This document shows positions 21,195-31,594 of a DNA stretch of 64,000 nucleotides, one piece after another; the first letter of the stretch is position 1, and the number at the start of each line of letters is the position of its first letter. Under the pieces are notes generated by a model. That model was not told the DNA's origin. It saw only the letters and a list, made by a program, of their open reading frames with translations, and made no database searches. Origin of the DNA: Bagarius yarrelli. Its lineage: Eukaryota > Chordata > Actinopteri > Siluriformes > Sisoridae. The stretch covers positions 3,061,611 to 3,125,610 of the forward strand of contig VCAZ01000032.1 in assembly GCA_005784505.1 (NCBI GenBank), in the 5' to 3' direction. A program made the position numbers and the translations under genes.

Positions 21195-22395
21195 AAATGA
21201 AAAAAGCTATTCAGTAGTGTTATTTATCCAGTAGTATTAAATGCTAATAGTCAATAGTGTTATTTATTTAGTAGTGTTAGTTACTAATATTTAGTATTGT
21301 TGTTCATTATAATAGTAGTATTAGATGCTAATACTCGGTAGAGTTTTTAATTAGTATTGTTATTTATTCAGTGGTGTTAGATGTTGATATTCAGTAGTTT
21401 TTTTATTCAGTAGTGTTACTTACTAATATTAACTAGTGTTACTTATTCAGTAGTGTGCTTTATTCGGTAGTGTGAGATGTTGGTATTTAGTATTGTTATT
21501 TATTCAGAAGTGTTAGTTACTAATATTCAGTACTGTTATTTATTCAGTAGTGTTAGTTACTTATATTCAGTAGTATTATTATTCAGTAGTGTTAGTTACT
21601 TATATTCAATAGTATTATTATTCAGTAGTGTTAGTTACTTATATTCAGTAGTATTATTATTCAGTAGTGTTAGTTACTTATATTCAATAGTATTATTATT
21701 CAGTAGTGTTAGTTACTTATATTCAATAGTATTATTATTCAGTAGTGTTGGATGCTGATATACAGTAGTGTAATTTATTCAGTAGTGTTAGAAGCTGATA
21801 TTCAGTAGTATTATTATTCAGTAGTGTTAGAAGCTGATATTCAGTAGTATTATTATTCAGTAGTGTTAGATGCTGATATTCAGTAGTATTATTATTCAGT
21901 AGTGTTAGAAGCTGATATTCAATAGTGTTATTTATTCAGTAGTGTTAGTTACTTATATTCAGTAGTATTATTATTCAGTAGTGTTAGTTACTTATATTCA
22001 ATAGTATTATTATTCAGTAGTGTTAGATGCTGATATTCAGTAGTATTATTATTCAGTAGTGTTAGACGCTGATATTCAATAGTGTTATTTATTCAGTAGT
22101 GTTAGTTACTTATATTCAATAGTATTATTATTCAGTAGTGTTAGTTATTTATATTCAATAGTATTATTATTCAGTAGTGTTGGATGCTGTGATTTAGTAG
22201 TGGTATGTATTCATTAGTGTTAGATGCTGAAATTCAGTAGTACCATTTGTTTTATAGTGTTATTTACCTTACTTTTCTATTAATTTAGTCTTGTTTTGCT
22301 AACATTAAATACTCTTAGTTACTTATGTTAATAGTTACTGACATTCGCTATTGTTAGTTACTAATATTTAGTAGTAGCTACTGCTTTACTGTGTC
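21195..22395 (+). repeat. 39-bp satellite-like array (nested half-repeats)
   Basis: The unit is about 39 bp, ATTCAGTAGTGTTAGTTACT then TATATTCAATAGTATTATT. Each unit holds two related halves built on ATTCAGTAGT. Variants replace TTACTTA with ATGCTGA or AAGCTGA. Because 39 is divisible by three, one frame stays open for 93 codons of a 13-residue repeat; that is not evidence of a gene. Confidence 0.95.
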
Positions 22396-22981
22396 TACGG
22401 CTGGAGTGGTTTGTTTATTACACCTGGTTGACAGATACTAGTACAGACTTTCATTTAAAACAGGTCAGAATACAGTGAATCGAAGTCAGCAGCTCAGTCC
22501 AGCTCTGTCCGGCTTCAGCAGAATAAAAACACTCTATCAGCAAAGTGCCAGTGACTTCAGGGTGACACACCGCCACCACTGTATCCGACTGCCTCAAAAA
22601 AGACACGACTGCTGTTTGACGCCCTCTCACCTCTGAGGGCAGAATCAGGGGCAGATTTTAAAGTGGTGTACAGGATAGAAATACAAAAATCATTTGACTT
22701 TAGCCTGGAAAGATTAGATGCCCTTCAAAGACTTACTGCCTCACTGCCTTAGACTTAAAGGCAATGACTCAGTTAGATAAATGAGATAAAAGCTCTGGAT
22801 AAGGATGTCTACCAAATTATAAACATGTAAATGTAAATCTATATGCATTTTTTTTTTAAAGTAATAAAATTATTAGAGCTTAAGTGACTCATAGCAAGGC
22901 AACAGTTATATATTGATATTCTATAGCGAGAGTCTATGTTTAGATAACAAGCTAACGCTATTAGAGGAAAATGCAGTCTTG
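22396..22981. other. no gene; SINE A tail at 22775-22840
   Basis: Unique sequence apart from GATAAATGAGATAAAAGCTC, TGGATAAGGATGTCTACC and AAATGTAAAT, a truncated family A tail on the plus strand. Confidence 0.5.
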
Positions 22982-23290
22982 ACCATCCATCCACCCATTG
23001 TCTATACTCGCTTATTCCTAATCAGGGTTATAGGGATCTGCTGGAGGATCCCAACAGATCCCTAAACAGGTTACCAGTCAATCGCAGGGCCACATACAGA
23101 CAAATAACCACACACACACACACACATTTACTCCTATAAGCAATCACAAATCAACCTAACATACATGTTTTTGGACTATGGGAGGAAACTGTAGTCCCCG
23201 GAATGGACACACACAAACACAGAACCTGGAATCTGGAACCTTCTTGCTGTGAGCTAACAGTGCTAACCACTAAGCCACTGTGCTGCCTTT
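22982..23290 (-). mobile_element. SINE family B, tandem copy 1
   Basis: Reverse orientation: tail side CTATACTCGCTTATTCCTAA, body GGAGGAAACTGTAGTCCC, head end GCTAACCACTAAGCCACTG. A (CA)n lies inside at 23103-23127. Confidence 0.75.
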
Positions 23291-23311
23291 ATAAAGTATC
23301 ATTATTCATTC

Positions 23312-23660
23312 ATTCATCTTCTATACCCGCTTATTCCCTAATTTGGGGTCACGCGGATCTGCTGGAGTCTATCCCAGCCGTCTCTGAAAGAGCGAAAGGC
23401 AGGAGGGGGACACCCTGGACAGGTCACCAGTCCATCACAGGGTCACTCACATGCTTACATTTACTCCTATGGGCAGTTTAGAATCACCAATCAATCTAAC
23501 ATACATGTTTTGAACTGTGCGAGGAAACCGGAGAACCCGGAGTAAAACTACACAAGAACATGGGAAAACATGCAAACTCCACAGACTGCTGGGGAAACTC
23601 CTGCTCCTGGAACCTTCTTGCTGTAAGGATAACCACTTAAAGCCACTTTGCTGCTTTTAT
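23312..23660 (-). mobile_element. SINE family B, tandem copy 2
   Basis: Same family and orientation as the copy directly before it. The sequence beyond both heads is also alike (TGCTGCCTTTATAAAGTATC at 23282 and TTGCTGCTTTTATATGATAT at 23649), so this is a tandem duplication rather than two insertions. Confidence 0.75.
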
Positions 23661-24169
23661 ATGATATCATTTTCAATAAAATATTTCAAATATAACATAT
23701 AAACCATAAATATTTGCACCTTTTTGGCGACCTTCCTAAAAACGTAAGCAAAATATTATTTACACAATCAGCGTAATGACCCTGTAGTGTGTAAACTTAG
23801 TTAGAACCCTGTCCTTGGAACGTCCTTATGATTTGATTTGCACTTGATGAATGTTCTTGAAAAAAAATTGGTACATTCCCAGCTAGTTCCTATAATTTTA
23901 TCAATATTTGCTAGATGTCTGAGAACAGTACTCAGACCATTGCTCTTAGAATATCCAGCTGCATGTGTTCGCTCGGTTTCAGTCTATTTGCAGGACTCCT
24001 TGCTGTGTCTCATGATAACCAACCCAGCCATAATTTACACCACACACACACACACACATACACACACCATCATTCCAGTCGTGCTGTTATTAAACAAAAT
24101 GTGGTGGGTTCAACGGTCCAGAAGTGATAGCACGAGAATAGAAAAATAAACTATTTAAAGTGTCGTATC
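23661..24169. repeat. AACGTTC/CTAGCTGGG-type repeat remnant; (CA)n at 24041-24066
   Basis: Phrases such as CCTTGGAACGTCCTTATGA, GATGAATGTTCTTGA and TTCCCAGCTAGTTCC resemble the block at 28795-29215. Decayed. Confidence 0.4.
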
Positions 24170-24600
24170 GAATTGCTCGGCTTCTCGTTGTTGCCGTTTT
24201 GACGCCACGCTTCGTCTTTCATTAGCAGCTCGCCGTTCCTCAGAAGTCTGATAGGGATCTTGACGACGAATAAAAAACGAATCAATGATTAGATCGTTTA
24301 TAACGGAGACATTTATAAAGATGACAGATTGAATTTTCTCTTATCATAGAATTAAAAAAAAAATTATAATAATAAAAAAATAATAATTAGAAAGTGAGAC
24401 ATCTGCCTCGGCGTGTCCCAGGTAATGCAGCAGGGGAATAAAAGCAGGGAATATGAGCAATGTCATAAATAATCAATGAGTATTTAATCAAGTTACCGTT
24501 ATTTTTAAAGCGTTTTTGGCAATTAATACAAGGTCATTAATGAACACTCGGTTCAGTTTAACTAGTATCTGCAAATTAAAAGTCCCCAATTAAGGACGCT
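24170..24600. other. candidate conserved non-coding block
   Basis: AT-rich but non-repetitive, with many homeobox-type cores (GGCAATTAATACAAGG, TCATTAATGAAC, AATAATCAATGAG) and GGTAATGCAGCAGGGG. Enhancer-like by appearance only. Confidence 0.3.
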
Positions 24601-25139
24601 AGAAGAGACAGTGGCAAGAAAACCAAAACTCCATCGGTGACAAAAGCTTAGTTAGATTGTGCAGAGGACTCATCGGTTCCCCTATGGTCTTGTTTGGATG
24701 GCTGTCTCGGAAACAAGGTCTTCACTGGGGATTTGTCACTGTAGCTCATCATCTCGAAGTGCTGCTCCACCATCTGGGCTGGATACGGACTGAATCTGGT
24801 GGCGACGTTGATCTCGGAATAAGAAATGAAATGAAATTAAATAAAAACATGAACACAGAAACAGAGGCAACTTGCAGTTTGCAGTTCATGGGGCGTCTCA
24901 TGTACAGGGAAGTAAGAAAGAGGTGTCTAGAAAATAGCTTTCGGTGTGGTGTCATTAATGTTCTGCTGTAGATTCTGAGTAAAGAAAAGATCATTGAACC
25001 ACAGCGGGGCTGCTTGTCTAATCTGATGAATGTCCTGGAACAACCTGTGGTAATAGAAAGTATAATAGAAAGTAAAATGGGACAGTTTTCTATTACAACA
25101 CTGATGATAATGTAGTAGTGGAATAACAGCAGTGTGTGT
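24601..25139. other. probable dispersed repeat remnant, unnamed
   Basis: The phrases TGGATACGGACTGAATCTGG and TGGCGACGTTGATCTCGG remind me of a widespread teleost repeat, but I cannot name or confirm it. The 104-codon frame at 24657-24971 is not supported as a gene. Confidence 0.3.
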
Positions 25140-25240
25140 TACATTTATGGCATCTGCAGAGCTGAGGGTTAAACAGCTTGGTGGCAGCTTGCTGATTTGA
25201 ACCCATGACCTTCTGATCATCAGTCCACCACCTTAAACAT
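25140..25240 (-). mobile_element. SINE family A fragment
   Basis: B-box region GATTTGAACCCATGACCTTC and the head TCCACCACCTTAAAC remain in reverse orientation. Confidence 0.6.
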
Positions 25241-25244
25241 TTGT

Positions 25245-25428
25245 ATTTCGGTTATTTGGCACCCTTGTTCAGACTGACTTACATTTACCTCCTCTATACA
25301 TCTGAGCAATTAGGGGTTGAGAGCCTCGCTCAGGGGTCCAACAGTGGTAACTTGGTGGTGCTGGGAATCAAACCCTGATCTTTCAATTAGAAGTCGAACA
25401 CCTTAACCACTGTACTACCACTTGGGGA
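25245..25428 (-). mobile_element. SINE family A, near full length
   Basis: Tail remnant TTTGGCACCCTTGTTCAGAC, GACTTACATTTACC, then GCTGGGAATCAAACCCTGAT and ACACCTTAACCACTGTACTA. Tandem with the preceding fragment. Confidence 0.75.
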
Positions 25429-25898
25429 CACCAAGCTACTCCCTGCCATCTTAATTTATGTTTTGTCCTGCACAGAACCCTGACTCTGACTTAACCCCAC
25501 TGTGGGATGAACTGTGGGTGGGTGTGAGTGTACTGGTCAGGGGGCCACCGTATTAGGCGACTGCTGGGCCCTTAAGCAAGGCCCTAATCCTTAAACTGTT
25601 TATGAGAGAAAAAGAATGTGAGCAATGTGAGTCACTAGATCTTCTCTAAGCATGTTTTTAGAGATACATGAGCAACCCAAGCTCCAGAAAGAGAAACATG
25701 AGACCCATTGAGATGTGCAGAGAACATGAGACGATCACCTGAGCTCAGGATCAAAGCAGGGTTTAAGATTAGGTACCAAAAATGTGACATGTTCTATATT
25801 GACCATGTGACTAGTTGTCATTTATTACAATTAAAGATCATTTCGGTTTGAAAGCTAACCAGAAAGCAGGAAATTGCTTCTCTATCTGGTTCTCACTG

Positions 25899-25935
<37 letters not shown>

Positions 25936-26138
25936 GAGTTATAGAACGAACGAGACAGCTCAAAAAAGAAGTCCAGTAATTGGAAGACAACTTTGTTGTA
26001 TGTGTGTGTGTAAATGTGTGAGTGTGTGTAACTCCAGACAATAAATATTGAAGGAGGTGCTGCTTTCAGCTGTTCAGATGTTCTACTTGTCACCAGTGAA
26101 ACTGGAGTATGCAAATATTTCTCATAAAATGTCTGTGC

Positions 26139-26176
<38 letters not shown>

Positions 26177-26309
26177 ATGTGTGTGTGAGAAGCTGTCTTC
26201 CCAAAACCCAAGAGGACACGTCGCTGCATTCTGATGTTGGCATTGCCAGATGTTTGAGAGATGATCCACTGCTGCTATTCATCATGTTATTAGTTCCTTT
26301 CTTCAGATC
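25429..26309. other. no gene; (CA)n at 25901-25932 and (GT)n at 26130-26186
   Basis: A SINE A body remnant (CTGGGCCCTTAAGCAAGGCC) is visible at about 25545-25580. The two dinucleotide runs are inverted relative to each other about 200 bp apart. Confidence 0.5.
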
Positions 26310-26460
26310 AGTTCAGGTGTCAGCTGGTAGAAATGACATAGTGTATGGGTTCAATTCCCAGAACAACCAAGCTGCCACTGCTAGGCTCCTAAGCAAGGCT
26401 CTTAACCCTATAAAACTACAAATAAAATGTAAATTGGGGGATATATGTTTCTGCCAGATG
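26310..26460 (+). mobile_element. SINE family A, diverged
   Basis: ATGGGTTCAATTCCCAGAAC (B box), ACCAAGCTGCCACTGCTAGG and CTAAGCAAGGCTCTTAACCC. The tail is reduced to TCTGCCAGATGTTAATG. A second head-like fragment follows at 26492-26540. Confidence 0.65.
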
Positions 26461-26559
26461 TTAATGTAACACACACACACAATCTGTGTTGAAGTGGTAG
26501 CCCGGTGTCTGTTGGATTGCTGATCATGGATTCAATTCATTGGTTAATTGTTTTGGTTA

Positions 26560-27080
26560 AATTTAGTTCTGTTTATGCAAATAAAAATAAATCCAAAAGT
26601 GCTTTGTGAACCCGACCGAGCCAAATAAATTTGCGAAACAATCACAATTAGAAAACATCTGGAACATCTGGAAGCACTACGTCGCAACTCGTTCACATGC
26701 AGGCCGTGTCGTGTTCAGCATTTCACGCACGGTTAGTTGAGAATCTCTGAGCTCATCGGCAGTAAAGCAAGCCAGACAATGCATGTTAAACAAAGTCCAA
26801 CTCACGGTCATAACCGGTCCCCAGTCGACAACGTGCATCGACTCGCCGAGGTTCTAATTCAGGAAATGCAACTGAGATGTTTGTGACTGGAGTGATACAG
26901 TAACGCAACACGACTTAAACAACTTCCTCCATCAACAGAAACAAATGGTGGTAAAATTTACAGTTACATCATTTTCCTGGACTGTTACAAAAAAAATTAG
27001 GGCTGGAGACTCCATCCGAAAATGTCTATATCAACAGCACACTTTTGTGTTCCAACTTTGGTTTTATTACCTTTTTACCT
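26560..27080. other. possible conserved non-coding block
   Basis: Unique sequence of even composition with several CpG sites (CGTCGCAACTCG, CCCAGTCGACAACGTGCATC). No frame or repeat. Confidence 0.22.
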
Positions 27081-27202
27081 AGAGGTTGACTAATTAATCA
27101 GTTTTACCGACGCCGATATTTTTCCTGATAAAATTGGATATCGGTTTTGTAATATCGGCTCCACCGATATATGGCATATATGGCCGTTTTGAGAAATACG
27201 CA
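27081..27202 (+). mobile_element. CCGATAT-family element, left end
   Basis: The clearest left end: AGAGGTTGACTAATTAATCA, ACCGACGCCGATATTTTTCC, GGATATCGGTTTTGTAATAT, CGGCTCCACCGATAT and GTTTTGAGAAATACGCAC. Full of inverted ATCGG/CCGAT pairs. Confidence 0.7.
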
Positions 27203-27478
27203 CAAAGCCGTCACATTACGAGTCCTGCTTATTAGTTGCCCCAGAAGGAAGCATTCAGCTTTAAATGTAGCATTGTGTTTTTTTCCAGCCGAGATGCATT
27301 CATGGCATCATCACAACATTTTGGCTGTGGTGCCGCCTTTAGAGGATGGCGAATTTAATCCTCCAGATGTATGCGTATAATATGCAGGTGAGGGCGCAGC
27401 TGTTGCATGTATCTGTTAAGGTGTGATCATTTTATTGTTAACTTACACAACATAACATTCAATAAATTATATTTGCTG

Positions 27479-27526
<48 letters not shown>
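27479..27526. repeat. (GT)n microsatellite
   Basis: About 23 GT units. Confidence 0.95.
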
Positions 27527-27528
<2 letters not shown>

Positions 27529-28232
27529 TTAGTTTCACAGGTGTAACTGTGAGCTCTGACGTTTTCAAAACTAATCGCCTCGTTTTTCTCCAACGGATCT
27601 CCACCAATCATAAAAGCTTTGGGTTTTAATAAAATACCCTGTGTACCCTGTGCCACGCGCCCTCATTTTTTTGCCGAGTCACAGTCGCATCGATTTTTTC
27701 CCTGATGCATTACAGCACGCTTGTACGATCTTGCTTACAAACACAGAATTGCCGCTACTGCAGGATCTAAAAATAGCAGTCCTACTACGACACGGTCAGT
27801 GTTCGGTAACCGGGGACTTGTTTACGCTGCGGTTGCACTCGTACTCTTCAGCATCCGAATTAATTCCGTGGTGCGAAGTCAGCATCTCTCTGATCTGCAG
27901 TCAGTCAATGAAAGGCATCGAGGCTCAGGAAGGAAGCCTGCTGATTGGTTAATCGGAATAAATTAAGAAATGGTATAAAGTTTGATACACTTTTTTTTTG
28001 TAAAAGGAGCCAATCAGAAGGTCCATTAGCTCAAGATGAGATAACAAAATTTCTTATTTCATCTAAAAATTCAAATTATAATTTTTTTATATGTAGCTAG
28101 TGAAAACAAAATTTGCCTTTTAAGGTAAAAGGGGTGGGACTGACAAAGTTCTACATCAAACCAGCCCGAAGTATTGGAACACCTGAGCGCCGTTTTTTTT
28201 TCCCCAGATGTGCAGGTTTACCACTAATCAGT
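27527..28232. other. no recognised feature
   Basis: Unique sequence. Two overlapping open frames at 27641-27966 do not resemble known proteins. Confidence 0.4.
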
Positions 28233-28433
28233 GTTGCTTGGTTGTGGAAAAGTGGTTAAGGTGTTAGACTGCTAATTGGAAGATCAGGGTTAGATTCCCA
28301 GCACTACTAAGCTGCCACCACTTGGCCCCTGGGCAAGGCTCTTAACCCCCAATTGCACAGTAGTTAAAAAAAAAAGAGATAAATGTAAGTCACTCTGGAT
28401 GAGGACGTCCGCCAAATGCTGTCAATGTAAATT
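28233..28433 (+). mobile_element. SINE family A, full length
   Basis: Head AAAGTGGTTAAGGTGTTAGA, B box GGGTTAGATTCCC, body CTAAGCTGCCACCACTTGG, tail AAGTCACTCTGGATGAGGAC and CGCCAAATGCTGTCAATG. An A-rich insert lies at about 28364-28377. Confidence 0.85.
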
Positions 28434-28794
28434 GATGTAGAGATGCTAGTGAGGCGTCCACAAACTTTTGACTATACAGTATGCTCGTAATTATGAGTAG
28501 AAAGCTGTTCTGTGCTGTTACTAATCTGTCTCTGTCTTTTATTTGCAAAATAGATGAGCTTGTTCCTGTTCTCCTGTTCCTGTTCTCCTGTTCCTGTTCT
28601 GCTGACCTACTACCCTCGATTCTAAGCCTAAAAAAGTAAAGCAAGAGAGAAAAAGAGAGTGAAATACACAGGGTGAGAAAGAGAAAGAGAGTAAAAAACA
28701 CAGGGTGAAAGAGAGATTAAAGAGCGAGAGTAAGAGAGAGACTCAACTCAACACCTGGCGGTCCTTTTGATTCCCAAAACTAAAACAGAAAACT
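28434..28794. repeat. purine-rich stretch and (CCTGTTCT)n
   Basis: A short tandem CCTGTTCTCCTGTTCCTGTT array at about 28564-28600, then GAGAAAGAGA-type DNA to about 28740. No gene. Confidence 0.6.
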
Positions 28795-29215
28795 ACATGT
28801 TATCATGGAACGTTCTTGTAATGTTATTAATAGTTAAAATACAGTATTTTGAAAATGTCCAGAGAAAACCTTTATAGTATAACATAAAATAACCATCATA
28901 TAACGTCGTACCAACGTTAAACATTTTTACATTTTCAAATTACGTTCTCACAATTAAACCAGGACGTTTAAATAACGTTCTCAGAACATACAATTGCTAG
29001 CTGGGATGCTACCAATAAACTTTCTTTAAAAGTTGTCTAAACGTTAAGACAAAACGTTTTATAGAAAATGTTTCTGAAATGTTCTTTTTCTCAAATCCTG
29101 TGACACTGAGAGAAAACGTTCCTACAACAATGTTGAAACGTTCTTATGACATTAATCATATTCGGTTAATGTTCTTGGAGTAACATTATCAAAAAAAGGT
29201 TCTAGCAACCGGACA
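28795..29215. repeat. AACGTT-rich dispersed repeat
   Basis: Many AACGTTC, GAACGTT, AATGTTCTT and ACGTTCC motifs in both orientations with the landmark GCTAGCTGGGATGCTACC. Related blocks occur at 29980-30320 and 37680-37840. Confidence 0.65.
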
Positions 29216-29342
29216 TTTCATGTTTTTTAGGACATCCAGTGGTCCTTTTGATTGGTTCTGGAAGGGACTTTTTGTCAGCAAACTGGACATGCAGACAACC
29301 TAGAAGAATAAATGCTATAAAACAAACGTTGATTAATGTTAT

Positions 29343-29518
29343 CATAACATTTCTGGCATTTGACACATGTCCTTATCCAGAACTTACATTTATCTATTTT
29401 TTTTAATTGCACTGAGCGGTTGGGTGTTAAGGGCCTTATTTAAGGGCCCAGCTGGTGGTGCTGGGAACTAAACCTATTATCTTCTGACTGGCAGTCCAAC
29501 ACCATAACCATTTCCCCA
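29343..29518 (-). mobile_element. SINE family A, near full length
   Basis: Tail CTGGCATTTGACACATGTCC, TTATCCAGAACTTACATT, then GGTGTTAAGGGCCTTATTTA, GCTGGGAACTAAACC and the head CCAACACCATAACCATTTCC. Confidence 0.75.
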
Positions 29519-29682
29519 CATTAGACACGGACGTGGTATCATGGAGCAAAAAATATTTTTAAGCAGACGTTTACATTCCGAAACGTAATATTTCTATAAA
29601 ATAATAACCAATTCCAGCTGCAGTCAAGACATTCTAATAGAAAGGCAGCAGAGCATGACTGTAATTGGTACTGCATAGTGTA

Positions 29683-29713
<31 letters not shown>

Positions 29714-29979
29714 TATTGCTCAACACAACACCTCCAGCTACAATCAACTGGATAAATCCTTCCTAAAGCCAGTAACACTTCTAAAGCTGGAGGAGGGAAA
29801 CAGCTTTGTAGCCCAGATGTTTACAAGTCTGAACTTTGACCTTTACTTGATGACAGTTTATCGATCCCAAATCTGCGTCTGCGGCACAAACTGTGTTCTA
29901 CGACTACAAATCGGAACATTCTGCTTGTGTTCTTCAATCGCACCAGCAATCACCAGGTTACCCGAAGTGTTTACGTGGG
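29519..29979. other. no gene; (CA)n at 29683-29710
   Basis: Otherwise unmarked sequence. Confidence 0.45.
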
Positions 29980-30320
29980 ATTGAAAAAACGTTCTTTAAA
30001 TGTTGATGAAACATTTTTGTGATGTTGAAAGAAAAACATTCCTAGAACAACACTGGAATGTCCTCATGTTGGTTTTTGTACTTCAAAACAGTAAGACAAA
30101 AGATCCTTAGAGTAACCCTAAAATAATGTTCTACCAATGTTAAGTATACTAAAGATTTTGCTATTTTCGGATGATTTTAAATCATGTTCCCAAAACCAGA
30201 ACCGCCTGATTTGAAAAAATCTTTCCAGAACATAAATTTGTTAGCTGGAATGCTAATGAAGAACGTGAAAAGCGGTCTAAATGTTAACACAAAAGGTACT
30301 TTAAAATAATGTTAATAGAA
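29980..30320. repeat. AACGTT-rich dispersed repeat, second block
   Basis: AAAACGTTCTTTAAATGTTG, TTGTTAGCTGGAATGCTAAT and GTCTAAATGTTAACACAAAA parallel 28976-29060. Confidence 0.6.
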
Positions 30321-30324
30321 TGTT

Positions 30325-30715
30325 ATGAAACAAATGAATGGATGGATGGATGGATGAACAGATGAATAAATGAATTAACAGATTAATGAATAAATGGATA
30401 GATGAATAAATAGATCAATGTATAAATGAATAGATGGATGGATGGATGAATGGATAGATGGATACATAGATGGATGGATTAATGTATAAATGAATAGATG
30501 GATGGATGGATGAATGGATAGGTGGATAAATGGTTGAATGAATGAATGAACAGATGGATTAATGTATAATGTAATGTAGGATGGATGAAAGGATGTAAGA
30601 CGAATGAGTAAATGGTTGTATGGATGAATAGATGGATTTATGAATGGATGAATAGATGGATTTATGTATGGATGAATAGATGGATTTATGAATGGATGAA
30701 TGGATTAAATCATTA
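30325..30715. repeat. (GGAT)n / (GAAT)n tetranucleotide tract
   Basis: Degenerate GATGGATGGATGAATGGATA units, with a longer ~30-bp phrase GAATAGATGGATTTATG repeated near 30620-30700. It is the reverse-strand counterpart of the TCCA tracts at 3899 and 54830. Confidence 0.9.
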
Positions 30716-31044
30716 ATTAAAAGATGCAATAATCTATTTTCTTTGGAGACGTTTAGCTCTTTTTTTTGTATTAAACCATGACCGAATTCTCTTTATTAAA
30801 CTTTATGTAATATCCAATCATCACATCTTCGACCTGCTCCTCAGACTACAAGCCAGAAGATCTGCAGCCCCGCATGCTCCTCCTAACGCATGCTAATGTA
30901 CACACAAAAGTACCTCTTCTGATCCCACTGCACGCGCAAAGACGCATAAAAACCACGTCGGGGATTTCTTAATTCTCGTTAAAATGCAGCTCAGCCAAGC
31001 CAAAGCGCTCGTGCGAACAGAGTAACGGAGCGATCACACGCTTC

Positions 31045-31594
31045 AGAGAGCAATCTAAGTTTTATTTCAATAAAACAAAGACTTCCGCTGTTTAACTAAA
31101 ATACAAAAATATGAACTCCGAAAAAAAGAAATGAGAAGAATGTACAATTTAGTTTTTTGTCATAAAAAAAACAAAAAACAAACGTGTTTGTTCGGATCGT
31201 AGTCGTTACGCAGTGGCGCGTGATCTCCTCGACTCGTCTGTTTTGATGCTGTCGGGAGTTTTTTTAAAAAAGGAAACGAAAGAAAAGAAAGAATCCGTAA
31301 CGCGCGCGCTGTGCGGGTCGTCGTGTCAAGCTTTCCAGCGTCCAATCAGTGCGCATTGATTTCATCTGTTGGTGCGTTTGATTTAGTTTCATTCTTTTGG
31401 GGGGGAAAGAGTGCACCAGATCCCACGGCACGAGGCATAAAGGGCGTTGTCTTTGCACTCTAAAAATCGAAAGCGCGCGTTCCTTCAAAGTCTCGCAAGA
31501 AAAAAATAACAGGTGCACGAGCAGACTTTGCCGCAGGCGCATGCGCAGTCCAAAAAATTATTTTTAAAAGAAACACGAGCCTTCCAAAATCCGA
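31045..31594 (-). other. lratd1: lratd1 3' UTR (predicted)
   Basis: From the TAA at 31597-31595 to about 20 nt beyond the poly(A) signal. The sequence is unique with several CpG sites and A- or T-runs, and lacks the microsatellites of the flanks. The end is inferred. Confidence 0.55.
31061..31066 (-). promoter_or_regulatory. lratd1: lratd1 poly(A) signal AATAAA
   Basis: TTTATT on the plus strand gives AATAAA on the gene strand, about 530 nt after the stop codon, with G/T-containing sequence beyond. It is the best candidate; earlier variants cannot be excluded. Confidence 0.5.

Noticed and set aside
24657..24971. 104-codon open frame
   Set aside because: Sequence phrases look like a decayed dispersed repeat; no protein similarity recognised.
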